Of a stretch of 64,000 bases of DNA, positions 59,393-64,000 are shown one piece after another; position 1 is the first letter of the stretch, and each line of letters opens with the position of its first letter. Below the pieces are notes generated by a model that was not told the DNA's origin, made no database searches, and saw nothing but the letters and a program-made list of their open reading frames with translations. Source of the stretch: Acephala macrosclerotiorum (lineage: Eukaryota; Ascomycota; Leotiomycetes; Helotiales; Mollisiaceae). The stretch covers positions 107,267 to 171,266 of the forward strand of contig MU119313.1 of assembly GCA_014904845.1 (NCBI GenBank). Direction: 5' to 3'. The translations under genes were made by a program, and so were the position numbers.

Positions 59393-61177
59393 GCCGCAGA
59401 TCGGGACGAGGGTGGGATTAGAAGATGATGGGAGATCTATGAGAGTTATCCTTGCGCTTTGAGCAGGGTGGAATAAGTCTCTGGTGCATACGGTATGTAC
59501 CTCTTTCACAGTCGAGACTCGTTGCTGATCCAAAGTTCTAGAATTTCTTTGCTTCCGCTTCTTGACCATACTTGATACCCACCTTTAAATTACATAGCGA
59601 GTTTGCGACACATGCCTGGTGACTGACATCCAATCCAATGTTCTCATAATCATTGGCAGTGGATGAATCATCTTTAGTGAACAAACTCTACAATTCGATG
59701 CTCGATGGCAAAGATTTCTTCATTGGTGAATTCGAATGTGGTCCAAGCTTCCACGTGAGTATCAGACCGGAGGATGAAGATATGTTCTCCGTGAGACGAA
59801 TGTATTGTCTCAAAGATAAGACAAGGTTAAGTGGTGACCCTTTGTATAAACGTATTCGTGTCACTAGCTTGTGTCAAAGAGCTTTCATCGTCTTTTGAAC
59901 TTGGCGTTTGGGTGAGAGTCTTTGATTCTCAAGTGAAGGGCGTGGCGGTACCTAGGTGTATAGCGCGTGGAATCGAGTGTGAAATTTTGCACAATGTTCC
60001 TAGTTTAAGCGGCTATTAAGGGGGGAAGGGGAGTGTTTTATTTCTCATAAGGTTTTCATAGATTTTCATATAGATTCTTCTCTAGATTCTCCCACATAGT
60101 CTCTCGCACTGTCTCCCAAAGACTCTCATTCATGTAGATACTCATTTGAAAATCATTCGCGATCTCATCCATCATCTCATCAACACTATGTGACTTCCCC
60201 GAATACCAAACATCTCCGTCTCTCGAGGCAAATAAAGTAAGATCTCAAAGCTTTTGTCAATGGAAGATTCCAAGAAGTTCAATCATGGTCTCTATATGGA
60301 GAGCGCGTCATGAAGAATGAGAAATTTGTATGAGTCCTGTATTCCGAGATCATAATCAATGAATAGTCACAATGCTACTGTCAATACAAGCTAACAAGAA
60401 GCTCATCCACAGTATCCTTCTTAGATCAGTCATGCAATCTGAAAAATCAGGGTATCAAGAACTCACAAACGCCGATGGTGCGGGATTTGGGAGGTCAAGA
60501 GATTTGAGAGGATGCGTCCATGAAAGAGGGTGAAGATTTTGGCTCGTAGCTGCTGTATCCTGTGACAGTATCGCGCAGAACAATCTTTTGTCCACTAGTT
60601 TAGATATTGGCCGAACCGTATTGTGATATGTCCCAGCAAAGCATTTCGTAGACTGCCAGGAATCGTGGATGCCAATCAGCCACAGCTCCCACCGTCAATG
60701 AAAAGGGACTCAAAGTCTATTGTCTGCGGGGAAAATGCCAACACGTCCGACAGAAGCGCGTGATATTGCGGCCTTGCGCTTTGGAACTAGGAGGGGGGAC
60801 TCGAGGATACTGAGCTGAGAATAAATAAATACGAAGTGTTCAATGCTCGAATCGATACACATGGATGCCTTCATCAATGGACATAAGGAAGCTCAGCTTA
60901 TAAAATTCCGTCTCAAACTTGCGCCAGGAACGCGCACAAGAATTTCCGCGATGGAATGAGAGAGGCTATGAGCGTAAAGAGGGAAAATATGAAGGGATTT
61001 ATACGAGATAGAGAACGATTAACAATTGAAGCAATGTAACCTGCTAAATCATAGTACTATATATGATAGATACTTGTTCTTACCCCATCCGTCCTATTTC
61101 TTTCGAGGCGAGAAGTCATAATAGTGCATTATTAGCGTGATACACGGGCCAGCTCAGAGTGGCCAATCCATTAGTCA
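59393..61177. other. Intergenic region before the right AT-rich block
   Basis: About 1.8 kb. A frame at 59653-59898 (DGKDFFIGEFECGPSFHVSI and on) looks partly protein-like but has no ATG and no known motif; it may be a relic. The rest shows no gene. Composition becomes AT-rich toward 61300. Confidence 0.4.
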
Positions 61178-61220
61178 ACTGATTGACTGACTGATCAGTG
61201 GTCAGTCTAAGTCAATCAGT
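61178..61220. repeat. 11-bp inverted repeat at the edge of the AT-rich block
   Basis: actgattgact (61178-61188) and agtcaatcagt (61210-61220) form a perfect stem around 21 bp, embedded in about 90 bp rich in tcagt/gattgact units. It could be the edge of a transposable element. Confidence 0.6.
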
Positions 61221-61299
61221 TTACGATCTTTTGTCCAATCAGTTAATCAGTTAGTTATTAGATTAATTGATTCGCAATTGATCAGTTTAAATAATTTAA

Positions 61300-64000
61300 T
61301 TTTACGATTTTAGAGTTATGATTAAATGTAGATTTTGGTGTTTTAATGAGATATTCGAATCGGAAAAATTTAAAAAAAAAAACGATTTTAATTGGCTAAA
61401 AACTAAAATCTCGTAATTTATAATAGAAAATTATTATTATTTAATTTTTTTTAAATTAATTATTTTTATTATTATTATTAATTATTATTTAAATTATATT
61501 TTTTAAAAGATTAATATTTCGAGAATTAAAATTTTTTTTTAAATTTTAAAAAATTTATTAATTATTTTTTTTTCGTTTTTAAAGAGTTTTTATTTAATAA
61601 TCGATTTATTTATATTTCGAGTTTTCAAAAATATTATACAATATTCGATATTTCGTTTTAATTTCGAATATATTAAATTTAAAAAATAAAATACGTTTTT
61701 ATTATTAAAAAAACAATTAAAAAACTAATAATATAATATTATAAATTGTATATATATATTTTTTTATAAATATTATATTTGTAGTATTAATATTAAATAT
61801 ATAAATTATTATAATTTTAAATTCGTTAAATAAAATAATAATTATTATTTTAATTTAAATATTTAATAAATTTAAAAATTTAAAAATACGTTTTTTAAAT
61901 AAATTATTTACGATAAAATTAAATATAAAAAAATAATATTTAAAAAATTATAAAATTGTTTTAAAATTACTAATAATAAATACGTAATTATTATTTCTAT
62001 TTTTTATTTAATTATTATTAATTGAATTTATAAATTTTTTAATTATTTTAAATTAAAAATTATAAAAAAAATTTATTACGTTAAATTTCGTATTATAATA
62101 TCGTTTAATAAATAAAATTCAAAATATAAAAAAATTAATATTATAAATGTAATAATATATTTTATTAATATAAATTATAAAGCGATTACGCGTTTTATAA
62201 ATTTATTAAAATTGTTAAATTATAATAAAATTAAAATTAATAAATTATTTAATATATTAATAATATTTATAAAAATTATTATAAAATAAAATAATATTAT
62301 ATTTTTATTTTTTATTCGATTTAAAATTATAAAAAACAATTTAAATTACTTTGTTTAAATAACGTTATTAATAATAGTATTATATTTAATAAATTTATAA
62401 AAAAATTTAATTTTGATATTGAAAAAAAAAGTTTTATTATATAAATTATATTTTTAATTTTATCGCGAAAAAGTATTTATTTGATTAAAATTCAAAGAAT
62501 TAAAAAAATAAATTTAAAAAAATAAACGTGTTTATACGATAATAATTTTAATATCGACGAAAAAAATTAAAAATTTTTATAATTTTATAGTATATATTAT
62601 AGTATTTAAAAAGCGTATATATTTTTTTATTATTTTGCAAAATATTTATAATATAAATATAATAATAATAAAAATTTAAAAATTTATTTTAAATAATAAT
62701 ATTTATTAAAATTCGTTATACGCGATAATTCGATATACTTTTGAATTAAAAAACGTTTTTAACGTTTATTATATATAATTAAAAATATTTACAAATTTTA
62801 ATAATAAAGAAATTTATAAATATAATTATTTTATTTTCGTCGAATAAAAAACTTTTAAAAAAATTTACGAATATTTCGAATTTTTTTTTTATTATTAAAA
62901 ACTTTAAAAAAAAAACTAATATAAACGATAACGCGTATTAAACATTTTATAGCGCGTTATAAAAACAATTATTTATATTCGAATATATTTTTAATTATTT
63001 CGAATTTTTATAGAAAAAAATTAAAATTAAAATATTTAATTAATATAAAAATATTTAAAAATCGATTATTTTAATATAAAAAAAAACTATTAATTATTAT
63101 AATAAAATCGATTAATCGATCGTTTAAATAATTATAATAATTTTATATTCGTATTAGAAATAAATATATTTTAATAAAAATTAAATTAATTAAATTAATA
63201 AAACAATTTTTATAAACGTGAAATTTTTTTTTTAAAAAATTATAAAATAATCAATATAAAAAAAACTCTAATTTTACGCGCGATTTTTACTCGTTAAAAT
63301 TAAAGTATTAATTTTCTTTTATTAAAAATATACTCGAAAATAAAATATTTATAATTTCGTATTTAAATCGATTAAAAATTATAATACGTCGAAATTAATT
63401 AATATTATATATCGACGAGTTTTTAAAAAATAAATTTGAATTAATAAATTATTAAAAAATAATAAAAATTTATTAATTAAAGTTTATTCGAATAATATTT
63501 AATTTTATAATAATATCGATAATAAATTTAAAATATAAACGTATTTTTTTTTTTTAAAAAAAATAATTACTTTAAAAAATTTTAAATTATTAAAAAAAAT
63601 TATTATAATATTAATATAGTAAAACTATATATTCTCTTTTCAAAAATTCTTGTAAAATAACTAATTTCGAAAGTAATATTGATTACGTATTTTTTAATAC
63701 ATAAGAAATTTTCGTTTACTATAAATTAATTAATAACTTTTTTTATTTTTACTTTAATTAATTAATTAATTGATTTACGAATTACAAATTACTTCGAATA
63801 AATTTAATTTATTAATTAAAACGAATTAATTTATAATTGGATTTTTTTGTTTTGTATTTTATTACTTTTTTATATTGATAAACGACGTTAAAAAATGAAT
63901 TATTCTAATGAATCTCGCTAAAAACTATTTATATGCGATTTGTGTATTTTATTTTTTATTATTATTAAAAAAAAATTCAAATTATTAAAAATCGAAAATT
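61300..64000. repeat. RIP-saturated AT-rich block, unidentified, running off the window
   Basis: Almost pure A/T with remaining C mostly as CpG, the same signature as the Copia blocks. I could not find an LTR, reverse-transcriptase text or terminal repeat partner in the window. From about 63610 the composition is slightly richer, perhaps a different element. Confidence 0.7.

Noticed and set aside
1..64000. CRISPR array, operon or phage-like organisation
   Set aside because: No regularly spaced repeats; introns, RIP and gene families show a fungal nuclear genome.

Overview
The window looks like a filamentous ascomycete (Pezizomycotina). Genes have short introns of about 45-80 bp with fungal splice and branch signals, families are typical of this group, and transposons carry repeat-induced point mutation (RIP). 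A Leotiomycete-type relative is a guess only; nothing here fixes the species.

The DNA alternates between gene islands of normal base composition and extremely AT-rich blocks with sharp edges. Block 1 (699-20036) is a Ty1/Copia LTR retrotransposon carrying two further Copia elements inside it: element A (3263-9612, minus strand) and element B (10357-16972, plus strand). All three have LTR pairs of matching size and target-site duplications. A fourth Copia element, C (39048-45631, minus strand), fills block 2. Block 3 (about 61300 to the window end) is AT-rich and unidentified. A non-RIPped Fot1/pogo DNA transposon with perfect 51-bp terminal inverted repeats lies at 35949-37785; its transposase is broken only by in-frame stops.

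Left of block 1 is a broken AA9 lytic polysaccharide monooxygenase gene (minus strand). Right of it is a broken CE1-type esterase gene (plus strand). Removing block 1 leaves these two secreted cell-wall enzymes head to head with about 0.5 kb between them, so the retrotransposon split a divergent pair. Intact genes in 22-35 kb are a short-chain dehydrogenase, a small secreted protein, a basic Ser/Pro-rich nuclear-type protein, an acidic protein with a Cys/His N-terminus, and an intronless 831-residue protein. A glutathione transferase relic lies before the pogo element.

Between blocks 2 and 3 are a secreted six-exon GMC oxidoreductase, a cluster of GC-rich hairpins resembling fungal mitochondrial spacer DNA, two small proteins, a degenerate fungal zinc-cluster gene, a protein with an NTF2-like N-terminus, and a protein that joins a HeLo-like region, two Spa2 homology repeats and a Ste50-type Ras-association domain. 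That last gene is the most unusual intact coding locus here. The overall picture is a RIP-active genome in which plant cell-wall enzymes next to transposons have decayed while housekeeping-like genes persist.
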